Positions 37,893 through 49,483 of a stretch of 64,000 nt of DNA are shown here, piece by piece (the stretch's first letter is position 1; each line of letters starts with the position of its first letter). The notes beneath the pieces are model-generated. The model saw only the letters and a list, made by a program, of their open reading frames with translations. It searched no databases and was not told the DNA's origin. Where the stretch lies: positions 1 to 64,000 of the forward strand of contig NZ_JAODNW010000005.1 in NCBI RefSeq assembly GCF_025398255.1. Reading direction: 5' to 3'. The position numbers were made by a program, and so were the translations under genes. The DNA comes from Chelativorans intermedius. Its GTDB lineage: Bacteria > Pseudomonadota > Alphaproteobacteria > Rhizobiales > Rhizobiaceae.

Positions 37893-38058
37893 GGCCAGCG
37901 CCATTCCGCAGTACCCCGCAGCCGGCAAGTGCTGTAGGATGGCCGCGGCCAAGAGAGAATATAAAGGAAAGATTAACCCCGTTTCTTCAGCGCCCGTTAA
38001 CCCCACGATGGTTACCAAGCGTTGAAGAATTCCCCTCGATTGCCAAGGAGTGACGGCA

Positions 38059-38565
38059 ATGCGCCGTATCGCAGCCCTGACCAGACATCCAGTCGCCATC
38101 GTCTTCCTGGCCGCCCTTGCGGTGGCGGGATGCCGAACGCAGCAGGTGCCCAACACCGCGGCCGATCTGGGCCTTGGTGCCGGGGCGGCGGCAGCTCCCG
38201 GTTCCCGGCAGGAGTTCACCGTCACGGTCGGCGACCGCATCTTCTTCGACACCGACTCCTCCGTCATCCGCCCCGATGCGCAGGCGACGCTGACCCGCCA
38301 GGCGCAATGGCTAAACCAGTATCCCTCCTATTCCATCACCATCGAGGGCCATGCCGACGAGCGCGGCACGCGCGAATACAACCTGGCGCTCGGCGCGCGC
38401 CGTGCCGCGGCCACCCGCGATTTCCTCATCGCCCAGGGCGTGGCGGCAAACCGCATCCAGACCATCTCCTACGGCAAGGAGCGCCCGGTGGCCACCTGTG
38501 ACGACATCTCCTGCTGGTCGCAGAACCGGCGCGCCGTGACGGTGCTCAACGGCGCGGGAAGCTGA
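38059..38565 (+). CDS. pal: Peptidoglycan-associated lipoprotein Pal
   Basis: A 168-residue lipoprotein with lipobox LAVAGC (Cys near residue 24), a linker, and an OmpA-like peptidoglycan-binding domain: VYFDTDSS-type IFFDTDSSVIRPDAQ, IEGHADERGTREYN and GARRAAATRDFLI. The ATG at 38059 is well spaced from AAGGAG; a GTG at 38050 is the alternative. The 166-bp leader upstream carries TTAACCCC twice but no full CtrA box. Confidence 0.96.
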   Translation: MRRIAALTRHPVAIVFLAALAVAGCRTQQVPNTAADLGLGAGAAAAPGSRQEFTVTVGDRIFFDTDSSVIRPDAQATLTRQAQWLNQYPSYSITIEGHADERGTREYNLALGARRAAATRDFLIAQGVAANRIQTISYGKERPVATCDDISCWSQNRRAVTVLNGAGS

Positions 38566-38675
38566 CCGCGGGGCGGCAATCAAAATTTGGCCGAAGTCTC
38601 GCGGCCTGATAAAGGCAAGGGGCGGCGGCTCGGTGCCGTCGCCTTCGCCGTTTCCTTTTCGAGAGCGAGACAGGT

Positions 38676-39587
38676 ATGCTGTTGCGAACCCATCTGAGCG
38701 GCCTGGCCATTGCCGCGCTTTCCCTGGCAGCCGCGGTAGGAGCCGGCCACGCGGCCATCCAGTCGCACCTGCCCGGCACACCCGTTCACGACGGGCGGAA
38801 CCATCTCCCCGCCCCGGTGATCCTTGCCCAGGCGAGCGATCCGCGCCTCATCGGCCTCGAAGAGGAGATCCGGCGGCTGAACGGGCGGATGGAAGACCTC
38901 AACTTCCAGATGCTGCAGATGCAGGACCAGCTTCGCCGGATGCAGGAGGACTACGAGTTCCGGTTTCAGGAGCTGGAGGGACGGCGCTCGGATGCCGGCG
39001 CGCCCCCGCCGGCCCGCAATGCCGGGCAGGCGGCGCCTTCCGCCCCGGCAGGCACGGGAGAGCCGCCGCGCGCGCTCGGCACGATCACACTCGATGAGAG
39101 CGGCAATGTCGTCGCCAACGGCAGCAACGGGACGGTCGACCTTCTCGACGGCAACCCGGTGCCCGGCGGGGCGGGTTCGGTCGTCACCGCGCTGCCCCCC
39201 TCCGACAACCCGGAGGAGATCTACGGCAATGCCTATCAGTTTGTGCTTTCCGGCGACTATCGCACGGCAGAAGCCGGCTTCCGCCAATATCTGGAACGCT
39301 TTCCCAACGGGGAGCACGCGGCCGATGCCAGCTTCTGGCTCGGCGAGGCGCTGCTTGGCCAGGACCGGTACCGCGAGGCGGCCGAGGTTTTCCTGCAGGC
39401 CAACCGCGACCACCCCAGTGCCGCCAAGGCACCGGAGATGCTTCTGAAGCTCGGCGTCTCGCTCGCCGCGCTCGACCAGATCGATGTCGCCTGCGCCACC
39501 TTCACGGAGGTCGGCCAGCGCTATCCGCAGATTTCCGACGCGCTCAGGGAGCGCGTCCGCCGCGAGCAGGCCAACGCCGGTTGCTGA
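38676..39587 (+). CDS. cpoB: Tol-Pal coordinator CpoB (YbgF)
   Basis: A 303-residue periplasmic protein with a signal peptide (about 1-25), a trimerising coiled coil (about 65-105, EEEIRRLNGRMEDLN and following), a Pro/Gly linker and a C-terminal TPR domain with DYRTAEAGFRQYLERFP and FWLGEALLGQDRYREAAEVF. CpoB couples Tol-Pal constriction to septal peptidoglycan synthesis. Its end overlaps the TTG start of tilS by seven bases. Confidence 0.94.
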   Translation: MLLRTHLSGLAIAALSLAAAVGAGHAAIQSHLPGTPVHDGRNHLPAPVILAQASDPRLIGLEEEIRRLNGRMEDLNFQMLQMQDQLRRMQEDYEFRFQELEGRRSDAGAPPPARNAGQAAPSAPAGTGEPPRALGTITLDESGNVVANGSNGTVDLLDGNPVPGGAGSVVTALPPSDNPEEIYGNAYQFVLSGDYRTAEAGFRQYLERFPNGEHAADASFWLGEALLGQDRYREAAEVFLQANRDHPSAAKAPEMLLKLGVSLAALDQIDVACATFTEVGQRYPQISDALRERVRREQANAGC

Positions 39588-40915
39588 GCCAGGCCGTCTT
39601 TCCGCCGAAGGCGGATCTTCTTTTCTCCTCCATCGATCTGACCGGCAGGTCCTGCCTTGTCGTGGCGGTCTCGGGCGGCGGCGATTCGCTGGCTCTCCTG
39701 CTTCTGCTTCACGATTATCTGCGGCGGCTGGCCGACGCGCCTTCGCTGCTCGCCGTGACGGTGGACCACGGCCTGCGCGCGCAGGCGGCCGAGGAAGCGC
39801 GCGCCGTGGAGCGGCTTTGCGGGGCACGCGGCATCGCCCATCGCACGCTGCAATGGCAGGGGGAAAAGCCCGCCAGCGGGCTTTCGGCGGCTGCGCGCGA
39901 GGCGCGGCTGGGGCTTCTGGCAAAGGCGGCGGAAGAGGCAGGCAGCGATCTCGTGCTGACGGGCCACACCGCCGACGACCAGGCCGAGACCCTGGCCATG
40001 CGCGGGCGGCGCGGCAGCGGGCGCGGCATGGCCGGCATGGCGCCGGCAACGCTCCACGAGGGGCGCATATGGTTCGTTCGCCCGCTGCTCGGCGTGCGGC
40101 GCGCGGCGCTGCGCGGCTTCCTGCAGGCGCAGGGGGTCGGCTGGTTCGACGATCCGACCAACGAGGATCGGCGGTTCGAGCGGGCACGCGTGCGCCAGGC
40201 GCTGGCCCATGCCGACATCGCGCCGCTTCTGGCCACGGGGCGGCGGATGGCGGCAGCCCGCGCCCTTGCGGGCGAGGAGGCGGCCGCCTTCATCGCCCGT
40301 CATGCGCGGCTTGCCGCGCCCGGGCTTCTGCGTCTGGCGGGCGCGGCGACGCGGGCTGAGGGCGAGACGGCCCTTTATGCCCTGCGCATTCTCCTTGCCG
40401 TGGCCGGTGGGACATCGCACCTGCCGGACGAGGCGCGGAGCCGGGCTCTGCAGGCGCGGCTCGAGGAGGATGGGCTCCGCGTCACGCTGTCGCGGGCGGT
40501 GGTGGCCGTGCGGCGCGGCGCGGTCTACCTGCATCGCGAGGGGCGCCATCTTCCCCGGCTGGACGTGGCCGCCGACCTGGTCTGGGACGGGCGGTACCGT
40601 GTTGCCGAGTGCCGGCAGGCAGAAGCCCTGACGCTTGCCGCGTCGGGCCGGGAGAACGTGCCACCCCCCGAGAGCGGCGAGGAGGCGCCCCGCGGGCTGG
40701 CGCGCGCTGCGGCGGCCGCCGAGCCTGCCTTCTGGCAGGGCGGGCTGTGCCTCGGCCGCGCCGTTCCTGGCGTCGTGCTGCAGCCAGTGGCCGGGCCGTG
40801 GGCGCGCTTTCTTCCCTGCTTCGATCTGGCGGCGGCGCGGGCCGTCCTGCGGCTCATCGGTGGCGTGCCGCCGCCGCCTTCGCCATGGCGCGGCCACAAT
40901 GACGATGACAGATAA
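39581..40915 (+). CDS. tilS: tRNA(Ile)-lysidine synthase
   Basis: TilS converts C34 of tRNA-Ile(CAU) to lysidine so that it reads AUA. The 444-residue protein has the PP-loop VAVSGGGDSLALLLLLHDYL (about residue 30), TVDHGLRAQAA, and the HTADDQAETLAMR motif. The first candidate start is a TTG at 39581 inside the end of cpoB, about 28 residues before the PP-loop. There is no strong Shine-Dalgarno sequence, so coupling with cpoB translation is likely. ftsH follows, as is usual. Confidence 0.93.
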   Translation: MLSQAVFPPKADLLFSSIDLTGRSCLVVAVSGGGDSLALLLLLHDYLRRLADAPSLLAVTVDHGLRAQAAEEARAVERLCGARGIAHRTLQWQGEKPASGLSAAAREARLGLLAKAAEEAGSDLVLTGHTADDQAETLAMRGRRGSGRGMAGMAPATLHEGRIWFVRPLLGVRRAALRGFLQAQGVGWFDDPTNEDRRFERARVRQALAHADIAPLLATGRRMAAARALAGEEAAAFIARHARLAAPGLLRLAGAATRAEGETALYALRILLAVAGGTSHLPDEARSRALQARLEEDGLRVTLSRAVVAVRRGAVYLHREGRHLPRLDVAADLVWDGRYRVAECRQAEALTLAASGRENVPPPESGEEAPRGLARAAAAAEPAFWQGGLCLGRAVPGVVLQPVAGPWARFLPCFDLAAARAVLRLIGGVPPPPSPWRGHNDDDR

Positions 40916-40947
40916 ACCATATCGGTCGGCTGGCGCCTTCCGCGCGC

Positions 40948-40976
40948 TTGGCAAGGTTGCGCATGCTCCCTATGTT
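40948..40976 (+). promoter_or_regulatory. Predicted promoter of ftsH
   Basis: TTGGCA (40948-40953) and TATGTT (40971-40976) are separated by exactly 17 bp and lie 54 bp before the ftsH ATG. It resembles a sigma-70 promoter. I did not find a clear RpoH-type element. Confidence 0.5.
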
Positions 40977-41030
40977 AGGGAAAACTGGTGCTTTGGATGA
41001 TGCCGGCCTCGGCGCACATACAGGACGCAC

Positions 41031-42968
<1,938 letters not shown>

Positions 42969-43126
42969 GGCTGTGCCGCGGCGCGCATTGCATGGTGCCT
43001 GATGCGCCATGAAGGCGACGGGCGCGCCGCCGGCCCTCCCGCAGGAAGGCGGCGCTTCGATCCGTCTTCCTGCGTATGGGTCGCCTTCGGACCCTCCACC
43101 ATCGGCCGCTGCTGTCCCCACCATGT

Positions 43127-43141
43127 TTAACCCCGTGTTAA
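43127..43141. promoter_or_regulatory. CtrA box upstream of glmM
   Basis: TTAACCCCGTGTTAA is a perfect CtrA full site 145 bp before the glmM start, in the 318-bp ftsH-glmM gap. I see nothing else I can support in that gap (42969-43286). Confidence 0.6.
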
Positions 43142-43286
43142 TCATAGTGGGCAAGTGGCTGTTCATATGGATCGATTACGATTTCTCACATAAAGTGATG
43201 GGCAGAAGCACCCGAACCTGTGGCAGTTGAAGACGGGGACCGCGATCTTGCGACAGACTTCCAAAACGGTGCGGGCAAGAAAGAGC

Positions 43287-44639
<1,353 letters not shown>

Positions 44640-44670
44640 GGCATTTCCCGACCGCAACACGCGAAAGGCG

Positions 44671-44719
44671 AACGGGCGGGATAACCGCCCGTTAGGGTTA
44701 AGCGGCGCTTAACCTTTTT
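44671..44719 (+). terminator. Double hairpin and terminator after glmM
   Basis: Two hairpins follow glmM: AACGGGCGG-GATAA-CCGCCCGTT (44671-44693) and GGTTAAGC-GGC-GCTTAACC followed by five T (44696-44719). The second has terminator form for glmM, and its stem contains the CtrA box of the porin gene downstream. Confidence 0.7.
44698..44712. promoter_or_regulatory. CtrA box upstream of porin gene 1
   Basis: TTAAGCGGCGCTTAA is a perfect CtrA full site and is itself palindromic. It ends 75 nt before the first porin ATG, the same spacing as at the second porin gene. Confidence 0.7.
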
Positions 44720-44787
44720 CCTTCAATCTTCCCGAGACTCACAAGTGGGGCGCCTGGCAGGCGGCCAAGTGAATTGGGGTGGGGAAG

Positions 44788-45636
44788 ATGCTTAAGACGA
44801 TGATGCCGTTCGTCGCTGCCGCTGCATTTGCGGTGGCCACCAGCGCACATGCCGCCGATCTCTACGAGCCGCCGGCGGTGACACCGCCGACGGTGATCGA
44901 GAAGCCGGTCGCCACGGGCGGCTGGTACCTGCGCGGCGATCTCAACTATCATTGGTCGAAGCTGCGCGGCAGCGAGTACATCACCTATGGCTGCTGCGGT
45001 GTCGTCGATCCCGGCAGCGACGATTTCGACACGACGGACCTCGACGGGGCGTTCTCGCTCGGTGCCGGCGTGGGCTACCAGATGTCGCCCTATCTGCGCG
45101 CCGATTTCACCGCCGACTACTGGTTCGATTCGGATTTCCGCGGCACCACGTCGGGCACCTGCGGGGGCGTGCCCTGCACCTCGACCGATGAGTCCTCCTA
45201 CTCGGCGCTGCTCCTCATGGCCAATGCCTATGTCGATCTGGGCACCTATCAGGGCGTCACGCCCTATGTGGGCGCGGGCCTCGGCGGGGCCTATGTGAGC
45301 TGGGACGACCTGACCAACGCCATCGACGGCGGCGGCAGCACGGTGCACAGGGGCGCCAGCAACTGGCGCTTTGCCTGGTCGGTCATGGCGGGCGCGTCCT
45401 ACTGCCTGACGGAGAACCTGCAGCTCGATGCGGGCTACCGCTTCACGCAGATCGAGGGTGGCCGGATGTTCGACTACGCCAATGGCGTGGGCCCCGGCTT
45501 CGACCACGGCTTCAACGTGCACGAGGCGCGCGCGGGCCTGCGCTATTCCTTCGGCAACGGCAACGTCAACTGCGCGGTGCCGCAGGTGGTGGCCTACGAG
45601 CCGCCGGCCTATGAATACGAGCCGGTCTACAAGTAG
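44788..45636 (+). CDS. Omp25/Omp31-like outer membrane beta-barrel protein 1
   Basis: A 282-residue outer membrane protein of the Rhizobiales Omp25/RopB-like group. The signal peptide ends SAHAAD (about residue 23). A Pro-rich linker follows, then an eight-stranded barrel beginning GGWYLRGDLNY, with alternating strands such as VDLGTYQGVTPYVGAGLGGAYVSW. Two Cys pairs in loops (YGCCG; TCGGVPC) are unusual for the family. The C-terminus continues past the barrel with a Tyr/Pro/Glu-rich tail (YEPPAYEYEPVYK). The ATG follows GGGGAAG. Paralogue of the next gene. Confidence 0.87.
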   Translation: MLKTMMPFVAAAAFAVATSAHAADLYEPPAVTPPTVIEKPVATGGWYLRGDLNYHWSKLRGSEYITYGCCGVVDPGSDDFDTTDLDGAFSLGAGVGYQMSPYLRADFTADYWFDSDFRGTTSGTCGGVPCTSTDESSYSALLLMANAYVDLGTYQGVTPYVGAGLGGAYVSWDDLTNAIDGGGSTVHRGASNWRFAWSVMAGASYCLTENLQLDAGYRFTQIEGGRMFDYANGVGPGFDHGFNVHEARAGLRYSFGNGNVNCAVPQVVAYEPPAYEYEPVYK

Positions 45637-45660
45637 CCGTCCCTGCCGTTTCATCCATCG

Positions 45661-45691
45661 TCCGCCCGGCGCCCTGCCGGGCGGATTTTTT
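45661..45691 (+). terminator. Rho-independent terminator of porin gene 1
   Basis: A 10-bp perfect stem TCCGCCCGGC-GCCCT-GCCGGGCGGA is followed by six T, 24 bp after the stop codon. Confidence 0.93.
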
Positions 45692-45732
45692 GCGCGTGGG
45701 CGGCGAAATTTCGCGGTTACCCCCCGTTAGCC

Positions 45733-45747
45733 TTAACGGTCGTTTAA
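45733..45747. promoter_or_regulatory. CtrA box upstream of porin gene 2
   Basis: TTAACGGTCGTTTAA is a perfect CtrA full site between the terminator of porin 1 and porin 2. It ends 75 nt before the ATG. A further TTAA follows at 45757 and may be an extra half-site. Confidence 0.72.
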
Positions 45748-45822
45748 CCGGCTTGGTTAACACTGTCTTCCCAAAGGCGGTGTGGGCGGGCCGCTCCGTC
45801 ACATCCTGCGGGGTCGATCATC

Positions 45823-46527
45823 ATGTCGAAATCATTGTTCTTCAGGCATTTTTCCCTGGCGGGGGCGATCGGCGTCCTGGCCATGCCCATGGCGGCCGGA
45901 GCGGCCGACTACGACCTTTCGATCCCCCTCGACGCGCCGCAATATGTGCCGGTGGAAGTCGGCTCCGGATGGTATCTGCGCGGCGACGTCACCTATGCCC
46001 TCAACGACTCGGTCTATGATGTCCGCCTTTTCGGCACCGAGGCGGACAACAACCGCTTCGGCGGCAGCATCGGCATGGGCTATCACTTCACGGACATGCT
46101 GCGCGCCGACGTCAATCTGGCCTATATCGGGGACGACAGCTTTTACCACGACGACGGGGTCGACTTCGCTTCGGCCGAGAACAGGACGCTGGCCGCAATG
46201 GTCAACGGCTATGTGGATCTCGGCACCTTCGTAGGCATCACGCCCTATGTCGGCGCCGGCGCGGGCCTTCTCTACTCGAAGCAGGAGCTGAGGGTGAACT
46301 CGCCCACGCTGGGCGTAGCCTATGCCGAGACGGACAGGCAGTATGAATTCGCCTACAGCCTCAATGCGGGCGTTGCCTATCAGCTCACGCGCAACGTCTC
46401 CGTCGATGTCGGCTATCAGTATCTCAGCGCGCCGAGCGCGGAATATCGCGACCTCGCCTCCGGCGCAGTGAAGGACGGCATCGACTTCCATCAGCTGCGG
46501 GTGGGGCTTCGCTACGACCTCTGGTAG
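45823..46527 (+). CDS. Omp25-like outer membrane beta-barrel protein 2
   Basis: A 234-residue eight-stranded barrel. The signal peptide ends GAAD (about residue 28). The first strand GSGWYLRGDVTY and the middle VDLGTFVGITPYVGAGAGLLY match porin 1, so the two are tandem paralogues. It ends in the aromatic LRYDLW expected by the Bam machinery. Such proteins in Rhizobiales are abundant surface antigens and contact LPS or peptidoglycan. It has its own promoter region with a CtrA box. Confidence 0.88.
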   Translation: MSKSLFFRHFSLAGAIGVLAMPMAAGAADYDLSIPLDAPQYVPVEVGSGWYLRGDVTYALNDSVYDVRLFGTEADNNRFGGSIGMGYHFTDMLRADVNLAYIGDDSFYHDDGVDFASAENRTLAAMVNGYVDLGTFVGITPYVGAGAGLLYSKQELRVNSPTLGVAYAETDRQYEFAYSLNAGVAYQLTRNVSVDVGYQYLSAPSAEYRDLASGAVKDGIDFHQLRVGLRYDLW

Positions 46528-46566
46528 CGCCGGCACATTGCCGCACGCCCGGTCTGCCTTTTTCCT

Positions 46567-46618
46567 TGCGCCGCGGAGGGCTTTCCGCTAAGTCCCCGCG
46601 TGGGCCACCCCTCCCCAC
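46567..46618 (+). ncRNA. serC leader RNA motif
   Basis: The leader of serC contains CGCGGAGGG, CTTTCCGCTAAGTC and CCCCGCG, which fold as a stem with an internal GGA/TCC helix, and then a second small hairpin CCCCTC-CCCAC-CGAGGGG. This fits the serC motif known upstream of serC-serA in alphaproteobacteria. Its ligand or mechanism is unknown. Confidence 0.6.
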
Positions 46619-46651
46619 CGAGGGGCGTGCTATCTGGAAGGGTAGACCACC

Positions 46652-47824
46652 ATGACCACACACAAGAAGCCGGACATCCGTCCGGCAAATCCCCATTTCT
46701 CGTCAGGACCATGTGCAAAGCGCCCGGGCTGGACACCCGAGGTGCTGAAGAATGCTGCGCTCGGCCGTTCCCACCGCGCCAAGATCGGCAAGGAAAAGCT
46801 CGCCCGCGCCATCGCGCTGACGCGCGAGGTGCTTCAGGTTCCCGAAGACTACCGTATCGGCATTGTGCCCGCCTCCGACACGGGGGCGGTGGAGATGGCG
46901 CTCTGGTCGCTCCTGGGTGCGCGCGGCGTCGATATGCTGGCCTGGGAGTCCTTTGGCGCCGGCTGGGTGACGGATGTCGTCAAGCAGCTCAGGCTTTCGG
47001 ACGTGCGCCGCATCGAGGCCGACTACGGAAAGCTGCCGGACCTCTCGCAGGTGGATTTCGACCGCGACGTGGTGTTCACCTGGAATGGCACGACCTCCGG
47101 CGTGCGCGTGCCCGACGGCGACTTCATTCCCGAGACGCGCGGCGGCCTGACCATCTGCGATGCCACCTCGGCCGCCTTCGCCCAGCGCCTCGATTTCCGG
47201 AAGCTCGATGTCGTCACCTTCTCCTGGCAGAAGGTGCTGGGCGGGGAAGCCGCCCATGGCGTGCTGATCCTTTCTCCCCGCGCGGTGGCACGGCTTGAAA
47301 GCCACACACCCGCCTGGCCGCTGCCGAAGATCTTCCGTCTCACCAAGGGTGGGAAGCTCATCGAGGGCATCTTCAGGGGCGAGACCATCAACACCCCTTC
47401 CATGCTGTGCGTGGAGGACTATCTGGATGCCCTTTCCTGGGCGCAGTCGGTCGGCGGACTCGACGGTCTGATCGCGCGCGCGGACGCCAATTTCGCCGTC
47501 ATCGACCGTTTCGTGGAAAAGAGCGGATGGCTGGCGCATCTGGCAGAGGACCCGGCCACGCGCTCCAACACCTCCGTGTGCCTGTCGATCGTCGACGAGG
47601 CCGTGACGCGCCTCGACGCCGCGGCCCAGGCAGCCTTCGCCAAGGGTATGGTCGCCAGGCTGGAGGCCGAAGGCGCAGCCTACGACATCGGCCACTATCG
47701 CGACGCGCCTCCGGGCCTGCGCATCTGGGCCGGCGCGACGGTGGAAACCGCCGATCTCGAAGCCCTGATGCCCTGGCTCGACTGGGCATTCCACGAGCAG
47801 AAGGCGGCGCTCGCGCGCCCCTGA
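46652..47824 (+). CDS. serC: Phosphoserine aminotransferase
   Basis: SerC transaminates 3-phosphohydroxypyruvate to phosphoserine, step two of serine synthesis. The 390-residue protein is the alphaproteobacterial type: [14 protein letters not shown] at the N-terminus, [15 protein letters not shown], the PLP lysine in [15 protein letters not shown] (about residue 194) and a C-terminal [20 protein letters not shown] precedes the ATG. The substrate maker serA follows 51 bp downstream. Confidence 0.97.
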   Translation: MTTHKKPDIRPANPHFSSGPCAKRPGWTPEVLKNAALGRSHRAKIGKEKLARAIALTREVLQVPEDYRIGIVPASDTGAVEMALWSLLGARGVDMLAWESFGAGWVTDVVKQLRLSDVRRIEADYGKLPDLSQVDFDRDVVFTWNGTTSGVRVPDGDFIPETRGGLTICDATSAAFAQRLDFRKLDVVTFSWQKVLGGEAAHGVLILSPRAVARLESHTPAWPLPKIFRLTKGGKLIEGIFRGETINTPSMLCVEDYLDALSWAQSVGGLDGLIARADANFAVIDRFVEKSGWLAHLAEDPATRSNTSVCLSIVDEAVTRLDAAAQAAFAKGMVARLEAEGAAYDIGHYRDAPPGLRIWAGATVETADLEALMPWLDWAFHEQKAALARP

Positions 47825-47875
47825 GCCCGCCGCCTCACGGCCTCATCACTCCCGATCGAAACACGGAGCCTCGAC

Positions 47876-49474
47876 ATGGCACCTCGCGTACTCGTTTCCG
47901 ACAAGCTTTCGCCGACCGCGGTCGACATCTTCAGGCAGCATGGCATCGAGGTCGACTACGAGCCCGACCTCGGCAAGGACAAGGAAGCCTTGCTCTCCGT
48001 CATCGACAAGTATGACGGGCTCGCCATCCGCTCGGCCACCAAGGTGACGGAAAAGCTCATCAATGCGGCGACCAATCTCAAGGTTGTCGGGCGCGCCGGC
48101 ATCGGCGTCGACAATGTGGACATCCCGGCCGCCTCGCGCCGCGGCATCATCGTGATGAACACGCCCTTCGGCAACTCCATCACCACCGCCGAGCACGCCA
48201 TCGCCATGCTTTTCGCCGTGGCGCGGCAGATCCCCCAGGCCAATGCCTCCACCCACGCCGGCAAGTGGGAAAAGAACCGCTTCATGGGCGTGGAGATCAC
48301 CGGCAAGACGCTGGGGGTGATCGGCTGCGGCAACATCGGCTCCGTGGTGGCCATGCGCGCCATTGGGCTGAAGATGCATGTGGTGGCGTTCGATCCCTTC
48401 CTGTCCACCCAGCGGGCCGAGGAGCTGGGCGTGGAGAAGGTGGAGCTCGACGAGCTGTTCGCGCGCGCGGACTTCATCACCCTGCACACCCCGCTCACCG
48501 ACAAGACAAGGGGCATCATCGACGCGGCGGCGATCGCCAAGATGAAGGATGGCGTGCGCATCATCAATTGCGCGCGCGGCGGGCTGATCGTCGAGGCCGA
48601 TCTGGTCGAGGCGCTGAAGTCCGGCAAGGTGGCGGGCGCGGGCATCGACGTGTTCGAGGTCGAGCCGGCGACGGAGAATCCGCTGTTCAACCTGCCCAAC
48701 GTGGTGTGCACGCCGCATCTCGGCGCGGCCACCACCGAGGCGCAGGAGAACGTGGCGCTGCAGATTGCCGAGCAGATGTCGGACTATCTCATCAAGGGCG
48801 CGGTCACCAACGCCATCAACATGCCCTCCATCAGCGCCGAAGAGGCGCCGCGCCTGAAACCCTTCATCAAGCTGGCGGAGGTGCTGGGCGCCTTTGTCGG
48901 CCAGGTGACGGAGGAGCCGATCCGCGAGGTGGAGGTGGTCTTCGATGGCGCCACGGCGAACATGAACACGCGCGCCCTCGTCAGCGCCACGCTGGCCGGC
49001 CTCATCCGGCCGCAGGTCTCCGACGTCAACATGGTCTCCGCTCCCATCATGGCCAAGGAGCGCGGCGTCATCGTCTCGGAGGTCAAGCGCGACAAGTCGG
49101 GCGTCTTCGACGGCTATATCAAGCTCACGGTCAAGACCTCGGCCAAGACCCGCTCCATCGCCGGTACGGTGTTTTCCGACGGAAAGCCGCGCTTCATCCA
49201 GATCAAGGGCATCAATCTCGATGCGGAGGTGGGCGAGCATATGCTCTACACCACCAACTACGATACGCCGGGCATCATCGGCCTGCTCGGCACCGTGTGT
49301 GCCAAGCACGGGGTGAACATCGCCAACTTCCAGCTCGGCCGCAACCGGCCGGGGGGAGATGCCATCGCGCTGCTCTATCTCGATGCACCGTTTCCGCAGA
49401 ACGTGCTTCAGGAACTGCTGGCGACCCAGTCCATCCTCTCGGCCAAGCGGCTGCATTTTGACGTGGGCGCATAG
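47876..49474 (+). CDS. serA: D-3-phosphoglycerate dehydrogenase, long form
   Basis: SerA oxidises 3-phosphoglycerate, the first step of serine synthesis. At 532 residues it is the long type with an extra domain before the ACT. It has the NAD site GKTLGVIGCGNIGSVVA (about residue 145), the catalytic Arg in INCARGG, Glu, and His in VCTPHLGAAT. Next is the intervening domain, and a C-terminal ACT domain (TPGIIGLLGTVCAKHGVNIANF) for serine feedback. It converges on phyR with only 9 bp between stops. Confidence 0.97.
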   Translation: MAPRVLVSDKLSPTAVDIFRQHGIEVDYEPDLGKDKEALLSVIDKYDGLAIRSATKVTEKLINAATNLKVVGRAGIGVDNVDIPAASRRGIIVMNTPFGNSITTAEHAIAMLFAVARQIPQANASTHAGKWEKNRFMGVEITGKTLGVIGCGNIGSVVAMRAIGLKMHVVAFDPFLSTQRAEELGVEKVELDELFARADFITLHTPLTDKTRGIIDAAAIAKMKDGVRIINCARGGLIVEADLVEALKSGKVAGAGIDVFEVEPATENPLFNLPNVVCTPHLGAATTEAQENVALQIAEQMSDYLIKGAVTNAINMPSISAEEAPRLKPFIKLAEVLGAFVGQVTEEPIREVEVVFDGATANMNTRALVSATLAGLIRPQVSDVNMVSAPIMAKERGVIVSEVKRDKSGVFDGYIKLTVKTSAKTRSIAGTVFSDGKPRFIQIKGINLDAEVGEHMLYTTNYDTPGIIGLLGTVCAKHGVNIANFQLGRNRPGGDAIALLYLDAPFPQNVLQELLATQSILSAKRLHFDVGA

Positions 49475-49483
49475 GCCGCCGCC

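Noticed and set aside
37973-38000. CtrA box upstream of pal
   Set aside because: TTAACCCC occurs twice, but neither has a second TTAA at seven-base spacing; half-sites only.
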